Source: an uncultured Bacteroidia bacterium (GTDB taxonomy: Bacteria > Bacteroidota > Bacteroidia > Bacteroidales > CAJPTX01). From it: DNA of 14,414 nucleotides. Below, piece after piece: positions 6,269 through 13,894 of this stretch. Below the pieces are notes generated by a model that searched no databases, had not been told where the DNA came from, and worked only from the letters and a program-made list of their open reading frames with translations. The position numbers and the translations under genes are program-made. The stretch covers positions 1 to 14,414 of the forward strand of contig CALHZE010000238.1 of assembly GCA_938040915.1 (NCBI GenBank), read 5' to 3'. Numbering within the stretch: position 1 is the first letter of the stretch; each line of letters begins with the position of its first letter.

Positions 6269-8388
6269 AGGGTGCGACGCCCAAGGTGACGAAACTCGGC
6301 AAGACGCGAATAGTCCTCTGCATAAATCGCCCGATACTGGTGTGCTGCATCCAAGATATTCCCCAGCGAGACGAAGCCGATGAGCAGCGAGCGCTTCCCC
6401 AAAGACCATACCTTCGAGTAAGAGAAGTCAAACCGCAAGTAATCGTTAAACTGAGCCGAGTGTAACTCGCCAAACAGTGGGGTGACATGTTGCGGCGTAA
6501 CCACGCCCCCTAAGATGGGGGTGTAGCGTAGACCAGGGTGCGCCGTGCCGGTGAGTGCGAAACGCCCCCACCGCTTACTGTTGTAAGACAAGAGACCTTT
6601 CAAAAAATAGGGCATGGCGTTGACCGACGGGTACCATCGGGCGCGATAAGATACCTCGCCCCACAGGTAGGAATAAGAGAGCTCGGCTTCTAGCGAGCCA
6701 ATGTCTTTGTGGAGTGAGAGCTCGCCCCCAGCGATGCGCTTCTCGATCGCATCGGTTTGATAGCCCGAAAACTCCGCAGAACGGGTTATTTCAACCTTGT
6801 AATACCCAGCTGCGTGTATTTCTACCACCTCGGCGTCAAAAACGTATTCTAGGGCGTATTGCTGCGATTTCGCTAGTTGGTAACTCCACACCCCATAGCT
6901 CGGCAGGGTGTGCCCCCAATATTCCCCTAGGCTGAAACGGAGGGACTGGCGTGGCGAAAAAGCATATTTCACATTCCCCTGTCCGGAGTAATGGTAGGGT
7001 TGTCCCAACACGGGTAAGAGAAAGCGCAGCCCGCCCCCAAGACTTAGCGCCCCTAACGACCCTTTGACGTAGTAGTAATTCTCTACCGAGCGGAACGAGC
7101 CCCGCGCGTCAAGAGAAACCACTGGGGCATCAGGGCTTTGAGCAAAGTAGTAACGGGGGAAGTCGCCCGTCCGTTGTCCGCGTTCGTCGGTGTAGACAAA
7201 ACCCATTTCACACACGAGGAAGGAGGCTGGGGTATACTTACCCACGAGACTCGCATAACCGTTTTGTTGCGCATCGGTCGGGGCGAGGTTGCCGAGACGA
7301 TAGGTGGCGCGCGCATGGTCATACCCCCCGTTAGCAGAGAGAAAGAAGTCGCCCCAGCGCCCCTCAAGATTCAGTATGTTGAAGTTGCGAAGATTGGCAT
7401 AGTCCATCCGCCCGCGGTAGCCGTATGTATACCCTTGCGCCGCAAATGCCTCGTCGATGTAGTAGGTGTACAGATTGACCGCGAAGCGACGCCCAATATT
7501 CTTGCGCGCGTTGAGCGCCCCGTCGATTGAGCGAAACGAGATGAGATCCTCGGTCTGGGGGTTGACCAAAAGAAAGCCCCGCGAGTGCATATAATTGCCA
7601 TAAAGTTGGACAAAGGAGCTCGCACCAAGGGGCTGCGTATGCATCAGGCTCGCCGAGGCAAGCGAAAGCCCAACGGAGGTGTATTGTGTAGGTACCTCCC
7701 GACGCGTCTGGATGTCGATAGCCCCCGCTAGGGCGTTGGAGATCCCCAAGGGGGGATTGCTGGCGTATGTGTGTTGACGCTCAACGATCTCGGTCGAGAG
7801 AAGGCTAAACGACCCTGTCCGGTCGGTGGTTGAGTTACGCACGGGGTGGTAAATTGGCACATTGTTGAAGACCACGCGCGACAGATCGGCAGAGCTGCCG
7901 CGGAGTTCGGGCTCTGCTCCCTCTGAGGTATTGGTCGAGGCGGGGTGGGAGGTCACGACCTTAAGGACGTCGGCATTCGACCGAGGGTCGGCATAGATAT
8001 CCAGCGGCTTATACTCTTTCACAGCAAACTCGCGGGTCGCCGACGGTGTCGCGATGATGTAGGTGTCAGCAATAACCACACGCTCCTCCTCGAGCACGAT
8101 AGGGGAGGGAAGGGTGGTCTTACCCGCCAAGGCGATGTACCGAGTTTTATAACCCATGTAGGCGACCACCAGCGTATCGTTTAACAAAGCGGGTGAGGAA
8201 AGCACAATCTGAAACTCTCCGTTAGGGTCACTTATTGCCCCGACGTTGCTGTGCCTTGCGAGAAAGGCATTGGCGGCAAAGATCGGCGCGCCGCTTTCGT
8301 CGACGATGCGACCTACAAGACGGGGCGTCTGAGCAAATAAAAAAAAGGGGACAAAGACAAGTCCCCAGAGCAACAGGATGTTGCGCAT
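6235..8388 (-). CDS. TonB-dependent outer-membrane receptor, substrate unknown
   Basis: A 717-residue outer-membrane transporter. Residues 1-20 form a signal peptide ending FLFAQ. Residues about 23-100 are a carboxypeptidase-regulatory-like beta domain (LVGRIVDESGAPIFAAN, SDPNGEF, VVAYMGYKTR). Residues about 135-230 form the plug (DVLKVVTSHPA, PELRGSSADLSRVVFNNVPI, ALAGAIDIQTRR). The remainder is the barrel, rich in alternating aromatic strands. It is smaller than SusC proteins and has no SusD partner, so a small ligand such as a metal chelate or cofactor is as likely as glycan. I chose the ATG at 8386-8388 because it gives a clean signal peptide; an upstream in-frame ATG would add 14 charged residues. 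It begins 11 bp after the TPR-like gene, so the two are almost certainly co-transcribed. Confidence 0.92.
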   Translation of the reverse strand: MRNILLLWGLVFVPFFLFAQTPRLVGRIVDESGAPIFAANAFLARHSNVGAISDPNGEFQIVLSSPALLNDTLVVAYMGYKTRYIALAGKTTLPSPIVLEEERVVIADTYIIATPSATREFAVKEYKPLDIYADPRSNADVLKVVTSHPASTNTSEGAEPELRGSSADLSRVVFNNVPIYHPVRNSTTDRTGSFSLLSTEIVERQHTYASNPPLGISNALAGAIDIQTRREVPTQYTSVGLSLASASLMHTQPLGASSFVQLYGNYMHSRGFLLVNPQTEDLISFRSIDGALNARKNIGRRFAVNLYTYYIDEAFAAQGYTYGYRGRMDYANLRNFNILNLEGRWGDFFLSANGGYDHARATYRLGNLAPTDAQQNGYASLVGKYTPASFLVCEMGFVYTDERGQRTGDFPRYYFAQSPDAPVVSLDARGSFRSVENYYYVKGSLGALSLGGGLRFLLPVLGQPYHYSGQGNVKYAFSPRQSLRFSLGEYWGHTLPSYGVWSYQLAKSQQYALEYVFDAEVVEIHAAGYYKVEITRSAEFSGYQTDAIEKRIAGGELSLHKDIGSLEAELSYSYLWGEVSYRARWYPSVNAMPYFLKGLLSYNSKRWGRFALTGTAHPGLRYTPILGGVVTPQHVTPLFGELHSAQFNDYLRFDFSYSKVWSLGKRSLLIGFVSLGNILDAAHQYRAIYAEDYSRLAEFRHLGRRTLYFGVQWMFGA

Positions 8389-8399
8389 GATCGCTGTCC

Positions 8400-9137
8400 T
8401 TATTTCTCTCTTTCTTCGTAATGCGCCCACATGGGGTTGTGGGGAAAAGCAGCTTTGGCTTCGTTGAGTATCGCCTCTGCTTTCGCCATATCGCCCTTCT
8501 GTTGGTAGAGCGTCAAGAGAAGGACGTAGATCTGTTCACGCCCCCACGACGGGAGATAGGGGTTGGGGAGACTCTGATCTTTGCAAGCCAGACCCTTGAG
8601 TAGATAACCTTCTGCCTTCTTACCGCCGCCGTACATGGCTGGGGTGTAAAAGTCGAGCGAACCGAGCACATACCATGCGCGGAGGTTGGTCGAGTCTAAT
8701 TGCCGAGCCTTGTCGGCATTCTCGGTCGCTTTGCCGGCCATCACGCCGGCCTGCATCCCCTGTAGGGTTGATGTCGCGAGAGACTGTAGCCCCCCGAGCA
8801 GGGCGTAGTCTTCTGAGTTCTTCTTGTCAAGCCCCTCGAGCAACGCGATCCCTTCTCTCACGACCTCGCCGAGTTCGGTGCTTTGGGCTCTCATGAGGTA
8901 GAGGCTCTTGTTCATGAGGGCGTATGCTGTCCACTGCTTCACCATATTGTTTTGGGGTTGAAGCGCCTTGAGGGTCGACAAGAGCGAGTCTAGCCCCGTC
9001 GTATTACCAGAGGTAAATGCTTGCCCCAGCGCCCCATCAATCTTATACTGAATGCCTTGGAGGTAGCTTAAATCCTGTGCACGACTGACGAGTGCGAATA
9101 GCGCAACACAAAAGGTAAGAAAGAGTATCCTTTTCAT
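8400..9137 (-). CDS. Secreted TPR-like protein, first gene of the receptor operon
   Basis: A 245-residue protein with a signal peptide (MKRILFLTFCVALFALVSRA, then Q) and no lipobox cysteine, hence probably periplasmic. The rest is alpha-helical. TPR-like repeats are clearest near 156-180 (DSTNLRAWYVLGSLDFY) and at the C-terminus (YQQKGDMAKAEAILNEAKAA, then FPHNPMW). TPRs mediate protein-protein contact, so it may assist the receptor encoded 11 bp downstream; this is inferred from the operon only. The start at 9135-9137 is chosen over an ATG 26 codons upstream because it creates the signal peptide and lies 20 bp after a perfect TAnnTTTG box. I do not recognise a named family. Confidence 0.85.
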   Translation of the reverse strand: MKRILFLTFCVALFALVSRAQDLSYLQGIQYKIDGALGQAFTSGNTTGLDSLLSTLKALQPQNNMVKQWTAYALMNKSLYLMRAQSTELGEVVREGIALLEGLDKKNSEDYALLGGLQSLATSTLQGMQAGVMAGKATENADKARQLDSTNLRAWYVLGSLDFYTPAMYGGGKKAEGYLLKGLACKDQSLPNPYLPSWGREQIYVLLLTLYQQKGDMAKAEAILNEAKAAFPHNPMWAHYEEREK

Positions 9138-9156
9138 TTCCGTATCGTTTGACGAA

Positions 9157-9164
9157 CAAATGTA
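9157..9164 (-). promoter_or_regulatory. -7 box of the TPR/TonB receptor operon
   Basis: The minus strand reads TACATTTG, a perfect TAnnTTTG, with a leader of about 13 nt to the ATG at 9137. A TTG lies 16 bp upstream, shorter than the usual spacer, so the -33 element is uncertain. This placement rules out the longer upstream reading frame as the real start. Confidence 0.6.
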
Positions 9165-9224
9165 TAAAAAGAACAGAACGCAACGATCGCTTTCCCGATT
9201 ACTCCAAATACCCACACGGTGTGT

Positions 9225-9255
9225 ACGGACGCAACGTGATGCGTCCGTTTTTTTT
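9225..9255 (+). terminator. Strong plus-oriented intrinsic terminator with no obvious gene
   Basis: A 9-bp perfect stem (ACGGACGCA at 9225-9233, TGCGTCCGT at 9240-9248) with a 6-nt loop is followed by eight Ts (9248-9255). This is a textbook intrinsic terminator for plus-strand transcription. The nearest plus-strand gene ends at 6268, and both flanking genes are on the minus strand, so what it terminates is unclear. On the minus strand it has no T run. Confidence 0.7.
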
Positions 9256-9282
9256 GCGTCGCCTTTCTGATTATCCCTTATT

Positions 9283-9438
9283 CGCTTGTCGCCCGCACCG
9301 CCGTCCGCGTAGGACCGCTTGTCGCTCGCACGGGCCGTCCGCCCTTAGGACTCCACATCGCCGTCCGCGTAGGACCGCTTGTCGCTCGCACGGGTCGTCC
9401 GCCCTTAGGACCCTACACCGCCGTCCGCGTAGGACCGC
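9283..9438. repeat. 60-bp-period tandem repeat abutting the AAA-ATPase stop codon
   Basis: Two full units (9301-9360 and 9361-9420) differ at only 4 of 60 positions. A third partial unit (9421-9438) runs to the AAA-ATPase stop codon, and a partial unit precedes (9283-9300). Each unit has two subunits, CCGTCCGCGTAGGAC and (C/T)CGTCCGCCCTTAGGAC, each holding a GTCC...GGAC mini-hairpin, joined by CGCTTGTCGCTCGCACGG. Since 60 is a multiple of three, an artefactual plus-strand frame with a 20-residue repeat runs through it. It is not a CRISPR array, because there are no unique spacers. With the terminator at 9225-9255 and the promoter at 9157-9164 it fills the 301-bp gene-free gap; I see nothing else there. 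Confidence 0.85.
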
Positions 9439-11043
9439 CTACGAGAGAACCCACGACCCGATGTTCTTCTTACCTTCGTTGAAAGCAACACCTACTTTTA
9501 CAACCCGCTGAGGCGCAGTTTGGTAGGGGAGGGCATAGCCCTTGTCTTCTATCTGTTGCAGCGCCTCTTCGGGTGTCCCTGTGCCATCGAGCTTAAACTC
9601 GAAAACGTAGATAATCTCAGGCGTATGCAACACAGCGTCGGCGCGCCCAATGTGGTTGTGTACCTCGGTTTGGAGAAACTGTCCTAAGAGGGCAAAGACC
9701 AAATAGACCGCCACTTGACCGTCTCGCTCGTGGTAAGGGAGAGGATCTGGGGAGATTGTGCCGTAAGGGATGCCGGCTATGATCGCCTCCAATCGCTTCA
9801 TAAAGGCATCAACATCGCCCCGCAAAATCTCTTTACGGAACTGGATGATATCGACCCCAGCATCCAAGACAGGGATCGGGTAATAGCCCATCAAAAGGGT
9901 GCGCAGGAAGCCATACTTCACCTCTTCGTTCGGAAAACGAAGACGATAGATATTCTCTTCGAAACTATAGTCCTTAAGCGTCAAATAGCCTGATTGAAAG
10001 AGCACAGGTAACGGATTGAGTGCCCCGACTCGGAAGTCTTGCAACTCCCCTTCGCTTACCTCCACGCCATCCCTGATATTCGGCACGTAGTAATTGATTT
10101 GCTTAAGATACGAGATAAGAAAGGCGGGCGTCGCCGTCTCAAACCAGTAGTATTGATAGGCGGCATCTGACAAGACATTTAGCAAGCTAAACGGATTGTA
10201 AACCTGCTCCCCTGAGGGAGAAAAACGATAACCGTCGTACTTCTTTTTGAGAAGCGCGCGCGTCTCCTCTATCGTGTTGTTATACTTCTGTGCAAGCCCC
10301 TCGATCTCGGGGACAAAATAACTAGAGAGCTCCTCTTCTGTAAATCCGCAAATAGCGGCATAATGATTCAGAAGGGTAATATCCTTCAAATTATTCAGTC
10401 CACTAAAGAGCATCACCTTGCTAAACTTGGTGATGCCCGTGAGGAATGCGAAGTGGATGTATTCGTCACACCGTTTCAAGGTCTCGTAAAAGGCCTTGAG
10501 CTGCGAACGGTATACCTCGTTAAGTTCTTGCTTTTCAAAGGTCTCAAGGAGGGGCTTGTCATACTCGTCAATGAGCACCACGACCTGCTTCTGCGTCTTC
10601 TGGTAGAGCGCTTGGAGAAGATAAGCAAAACGCTTCTCTGGGACTCCGGTTGTCTCACTAAGACTGTAGCTTAGTTCTAGCGCAGAAAGTTGTTCGGAAA
10701 GGTTATCGGTCAACGACTCTTCTGTTAGATAGTTCTGCGCATTCAATTGAAAGTGAAGCACGGGATAGGCTATCCACGCCTCGCGCCCCTCGCGCTTCGC
10801 CATTTCTTCTTCCGTTTGTTCGAGCACGAGCCCTCGGAAAAGCTCCTTTTTCCCTTCAAAATAAGCCTTTAGAGTGGATACGAAAAGACTCTTACCGAAG
10901 CGGTGCGGGCGGCTCAGGAAGAAAAAACGCCCACTAGAAACTAACTTAGCAATATACGGGGTCTTATCCACGTAGACATCATAACTCTTGCGAAGCTCGG
11001 CAAAGGTTTGCGTGTCAACGGGTAATTTGCGTTGGGTACTCAT
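9439..11043 (-). CDS. AAA-ATPase with C-terminal PD-(D/E)XK nuclease-like domain
   Basis: A 534-residue protein of the AAA-ATPase-like family that carries a C-terminal PDDEXK (DUF1703) domain, common and multicopy in Bacteroidetes. Start: LPVDTQTFAELRK and YVDKTPYI. Walker A-like SRPHRFGKS lies at 44-52 and Walker B VVVLIDEYDKPL at 154-165; the middle carries FLTGITKFSKVMLFSGLNNL and KKYDGYRF. The C-terminus has GRADAVL (D470) and YVFEFKLDG (E482, K484), the nuclease-fold signature. The cellular role of the family is not established; nuclease-linked, mobile-element or stress functions have been suggested. It follows fhs at a distance of 123 bp but has its own candidate -7 box. The stop codon abuts a tandem repeat. 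A deleted paralogue lies at 1-194, so this gene has been copied locally. Confidence 0.9.
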   Translation of the reverse strand: MSTQRKLPVDTQTFAELRKSYDVYVDKTPYIAKLVSSGRFFFLSRPHRFGKSLFVSTLKAYFEGKKELFRGLVLEQTEEEMAKREGREAWIAYPVLHFQLNAQNYLTEESLTDNLSEQLSALELSYSLSETTGVPEKRFAYLLQALYQKTQKQVVVLIDEYDKPLLETFEKQELNEVYRSQLKAFYETLKRCDEYIHFAFLTGITKFSKVMLFSGLNNLKDITLLNHYAAICGFTEEELSSYFVPEIEGLAQKYNNTIEETRALLKKKYDGYRFSPSGEQVYNPFSLLNVLSDAAYQYYWFETATPAFLISYLKQINYYVPNIRDGVEVSEGELQDFRVGALNPLPVLFQSGYLTLKDYSFEENIYRLRFPNEEVKYGFLRTLLMGYYPIPVLDAGVDIIQFRKEILRGDVDAFMKRLEAIIAGIPYGTISPDPLPYHERDGQVAVYLVFALLGQFLQTEVHNHIGRADAVLHTPEIIYVFEFKLDGTGTPEEALQQIEDKGYALPYQTAPQRVVKVGVAFNEGKKNIGSWVLS

Positions 11044-11064
11044 TTTTGTCCTCTTTGGTACATA

Positions 11065-11072
11065 CGAAGGTA
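11065..11072 (-). promoter_or_regulatory. Putative -7 box of the AAA-ATPase gene
   Basis: The minus strand reads TACCTTCG (TAnnTTTG with one mismatch), 21 bp before the ATG. The matching element at the deleted paralogue (216-223) is in the same position and the flanking bases are conserved. No good -33 element was found. Confidence 0.45.
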
Positions 11073-11104
11073 GGGAAAAAGGGCATACTTCTCAGAGAGA
11101 TGAC

Positions 11105-11132
11105 AAAGGCGTGACAATCCCGTCACGCCTTT
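11105..11132 (-). terminator. Hairpin downstream of fhs
   Basis: A perfect 11-bp inverted repeat (AAAGGCGTGAC at 11105-11115, GTCACGCCTTT at 11122-11132) with a 6-nt loop begins 34 bp past the fhs stop. On the minus strand it ends CCTTTGTCATC. It separates fhs from the AAA-ATPase gene. The stem shares its core with the hairpin at 252-283. Confidence 0.65.
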
Positions 11133-11166
11133 CTCTTCTCTCGCACTGAGACCTCTAGGTCTGCCC

Positions 11167-12834
11167 TTAGAATAACCCCGTAATGTTCCCGTCGTTATCT
11201 ATGTCGATCTTCTCAGCCGAGGGCACGGGCGGTAACCCCGGCATACGCATTATCGCCCCCGTGATCGGGATGATAAACTCTGCCCCCGCCGCGATCTCGA
11301 TGTCACGCACGGTTACTACGAAATCTTTCGGACGCCCCAGAAGATCGGGGTTGTCTGAAAGCGACTTCTGGGTCTTGGCGATACACACCGGCACCTTGTC
11401 TAACCCGAGGTCATAGACGGTCTTAAGTGCCGCCTTGGCCTGTGACGTATAGTCCACCGCCTTTGCGCCATAGACCCGATGGGCAATGGTCTCGATCTTT
11501 TTCTCTGGCGTCCAGTCCCACTGATAGAGAGGCGTAAAGGTCGCGGTACACTGTTCGGCAACCTTGATGACCATCTCGCCGAGCGCTTCCGCTCCCTTAC
11601 CTCCTTCGCCCCACACGTTGGCGACAACACAGGGCACACCGAGTGCTTCGCAGGTCTTGGCAATAAAGGCGAGCTCCTCTGCGGTGTCAGTAGCAAATTG
11701 GTTGATCGCCACCACGGGGCAAATACCAAAGAGCGACATGTTCTCGACATGCTTCTGCAGGTTGCCGATCCCCTTCTCTAGGTTCGCGAGACTGGGGGTC
11801 GTGAGCTCCTTCACATTCTGCCCCCCGTGATATTTGAGGGCTCGCACCGTCGCCACAAGCACCACCGCGTCGGGGTGTAGCCCTGCCGACTGACACTTGA
11901 TGTCCATAAACTTCTCCGCTCCGAGGTCAAACCCGAAGCCCGCCTCAGTCACCACAAAGTCGCTGTAGCTGAGCGCCATCTTCGTCGCAATCACCGAGTT
12001 TGTCCCCTGCGCAATGTTCGCAAACGGCCCGCCGTGGATGATCGCCGGCGTCCCCTCGAGCGTCTGCACGAGGTTTGGCATAATAGCATCTTTGAGCAAC
12101 GCTGCCATTGCCCCCTGTGCGTTGAGGTCGCGCGCGTAAATAGGTTTCTTGTCGTAGGTATAGCCCACGAAGATGTTACCCAACCGACGCTTAAGGTCTT
12201 CGAAGTTCTCCGCTAAGCAGAGGATCGCCATCACCTCAGAAGCGGCCGTGATGTCAAAGCCTGTCTCGCGAGGTATGCCTGACGACGTACCACCGAGCCC
12301 GACGATGATCGTCCGCAACGAACGGTCGTTCATGTCCATAACGCGCCGCCAGCTCACCGTGCGAGGGTCAATGCCGAGAGAGTACTTCTTGTTCTGGATA
12401 TTGTTGTCAATAAGCGCCGCGAGCAGATTGTGCGCCTTCTCTATAGCGGCAAAGTCGCCCGTGAAGTGGAGATTGATATCCTCCATCGGGAGCACTTGCG
12501 AGTAACCCCCCCCCGTCGCGCCCCCCTTGACCCCAAAGACGGGACCGAGCGAAGGCTCTCGGAGCACGACCGTCGTCTTGCGCCCCAGCCGGTTCATCGC
12601 TTGCGACAAGCCGATCGACACGGTCGTTTTCCCCTCTCCGGCGGGTGTGGGCGAGATGGCCGACACCAACACGAGTTTACTTTTGCCCATCTGCTCAGGG
12701 CGAAGGTACTTGAGCGGGATTTTGGCCTTATACTTACCGTACGGGATCATCTCCTCTGCTGGAAGTCCGAGGTCGGAGGCTATCTCCGTGATGGGGCGCA
12801 TGGTCGCGCCGTGAGCAATCTCCAAATCTGTCAT
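11167..12834 (-). CDS. fhs: Formate-tetrahydrofolate ligase
   Basis: This cytoplasmic enzyme joins formate to tetrahydrofolate using ATP, giving 10-formyl-THF for purine and initiator formyl-methionine synthesis. The 555 residues match the usual length. Family features: the N-terminus EIAHGATMRPITEIA followed by PYGKYKAKIP; the P-loop PTPAGEGKTT at 62-71; GVKGGATGGGY at 101-111; LHFTGDFAAIEKAHN near 122-136; and a C-terminal ITGAIMRMPGLPPVPSAEKI. No residue looks broken. It diverges from the gldB-cyclo-ligase operon across 79 bp. The cyclo-ligase supplies another folate one-carbon form, so the pairing makes metabolic sense. A hairpin at 11105-11132 ends it. Confidence 0.97.
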   Translation of the reverse strand: MTDLEIAHGATMRPITEIASDLGLPAEEMIPYGKYKAKIPLKYLRPEQMGKSKLVLVSAISPTPAGEGKTTVSIGLSQAMNRLGRKTTVVLREPSLGPVFGVKGGATGGGYSQVLPMEDINLHFTGDFAAIEKAHNLLAALIDNNIQNKKYSLGIDPRTVSWRRVMDMNDRSLRTIIVGLGGTSSGIPRETGFDITAASEVMAILCLAENFEDLKRRLGNIFVGYTYDKKPIYARDLNAQGAMAALLKDAIMPNLVQTLEGTPAIIHGGPFANIAQGTNSVIATKMALSYSDFVVTEAGFGFDLGAEKFMDIKCQSAGLHPDAVVLVATVRALKYHGGQNVKELTTPSLANLEKGIGNLQKHVENMSLFGICPVVAINQFATDTAEELAFIAKTCEALGVPCVVANVWGEGGKGAEALGEMVIKVAEQCTATFTPLYQWDWTPEKKIETIAHRVYGAKAVDYTSQAKAALKTVYDLGLDKVPVCIAKTQKSLSDNPDLLGRPKDFVVTVRDIEIAAGAEFIIPITGAIMRMPGLPPVPSAEKIDIDNDGNITGLF

Positions 12835-12874
12835 CGTGCAAAATATTAACGTTAGTCGGACGTTGTGCCTCTAC

Positions 12875-12892
12875 TAACTTTACCGAAAGGTA
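12875..12892. promoter_or_regulatory. Possible face-to-face -7 boxes for gldB (plus) and fhs (minus)
   Basis: The plus strand has TAACTTTA at 12875-12882 and the minus strand has TACCTTTC across 12885-12892, each one mismatch from TAnnTTTG. Together they make a near-palindrome. If both are used, initiation of the divergent genes would interfere. No convincing -33 elements were found. Confidence 0.3.
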
Positions 12893-12913
12893 GCTGATTA
12901 CCACGATATCGCC

Positions 12914-13894
12914 ATGAAGCGCACGCCCAGAATCCTTTTCCCACTCCTTCTAACGGGCTTTCTCCTGGGGTTGTTTACTCAGTGTCATAACGACAGCACC
13001 CAAACCTCGAGCGATTATCTGGCAGTGCCGCGGCTAGACTCGTTGCTCTTCGCTCCCAGCGGGGTGGAAAAAGTCGTTGCGGCAGACAGACCGATGGCGA
13101 CTCTCTGGGGGCAGCTTCTCGGCGCATCCCCTGACGAAGACCCCAGACCCATCCTACAGCGCTTTGCAAGCGACACCCTGATCCGCAGAGTGCAAGACAC
13201 TATCAACAGGGTCTTTCCCCGCTCCCTGCGCCCCGATGCTCCCCTTCGCGATGCCTTTGCTGCCCTAAAGGCGCTTGCTCCAAACCATCCGAACCCGAGA
13301 CTCGTTTACTACAACAGCGGCTTTACTGCGTCGTTCCTCGTGGCTGACTCCCTGCTGGCCGTCGGGCTTGACCGCTTCCTCGGAGCAGGGGCTACATTTT
13401 ATGCCGCCCTCGGGATGCCACGCTACCTAGCCGAGCACATGCGACCCGCCGATATCGTCCCCCGTGCCCTCGAGGCATGGCTCTCCAGCGAGTACCCACT
13501 CAGCGATCCTCGTCCCTCCATCCTCGATCAGATGATTTATAACGGCAAGATCAAAGCCACCATCGTGAGGCTACTACCCAACGTGGCCGACACGATCGCC
13601 TTGCAGTATAGTGCCGAGGCGCTAGATTGGCTCGACGCCTCCGAGAAAGAGATCTGGACCTACCTCTCTGAAAAGCGCCTCCTCTACGAGAAAAATCAGC
13701 TCATTGTGAGCCAATTTACACGTCCTGCCCCCTTTACGAGTGCCTTCGGACAAAAGTCGCCAGGCGAGGCCGTCAATTGGCTCGGTTACCGTATCGTGGC
13801 GAGCTACCAGAAGGCACACCCAGAGACCTCGCTCGACGCTCTCTTTGCCCTCCCAGCAGAAACCGTGTTACAACAATCTAAATACCGACCCTAA
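12914..13894 (+). CDS. gldB: GldB-family lipoprotein
   Basis: A 326-residue predicted lipoprotein. A positively charged start (MKRTPR) and hydrophobic stretch lead to C24 (LFTQC). The lipobox is weak, with Gln just before the cysteine where Ala, Gly or Ser is usual. GldB-family features are GLDRFLGAG at 151-159, GMPRYLAEHMRP near 167-178, ILDQMIYNGK at 203-212, EKEIWTYL at 244-251 and SPGEAVNWLGYRIVASY at 282-298, with a terminal SKYRP. In Flavobacterium johnsoniae GldB is needed for gliding. The family also occurs in non-gliding Bacteroidetes, where its role is not established. The stop codon TAA shares its last base with the ATG of the next gene, so translation is probably coupled. Confidence 0.85.
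   Translation: MKRTPRILFPLLLTGFLLGLFTQCHNDSTQTSSDYLAVPRLDSLLFAPSGVEKVVAADRPMATLWGQLLGASPDEDPRPILQRFASDTLIRRVQDTINRVFPRSLRPDAPLRDAFAALKALAPNHPNPRLVYYNSGFTASFLVADSLLAVGLDRFLGAGATFYAALGMPRYLAEHMRPADIVPRALEAWLSSEYPLSDPRPSILDQMIYNGKIKATIVRLLPNVADTIALQYSAEALDWLDASEKEIWTYLSEKRLLYEKNQLIVSQFTRPAPFTSAFGQKSPGEAVNWLGYRIVASYQKAHPETSLDALFALPAETVLQQSKYRP

Noticed and set aside
8389..8430. Longer N-terminus for the TonB-dependent receptor
   Set aside because: It would place 14 charged residues before the signal peptide and overlap the TPR-like gene; the ATG at 8386-8388 gives a normal secretion signal.
6235..9137. SusC/SusD-type polysaccharide utilisation locus
   Set aside because: The receptor is short for SusC, the partner gene is TPR-like without a lipobox, and no glycosidase or SusD is present.
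9138..9215. Longer N-terminus for the TPR-like protein
   Set aside because: The extra 26 codons run across the -7 box at 9157-9164 and bury the signal peptide.
9283..9438. CRISPR array
   Set aside because: The units are contiguous and nearly identical over their whole 60 bp. There are no unique spacers and no cas genes.
9149..9511. Plus-strand reading frame with a 20-residue Arg/His-rich repeat
   Set aside because: It is produced by the 60-bp tandem repeat, is antisense to the AAA-ATPase end, contains the strong plus-strand terminator near its start and has no promoter or ribosome-binding site. Composition is unlike a real protein.
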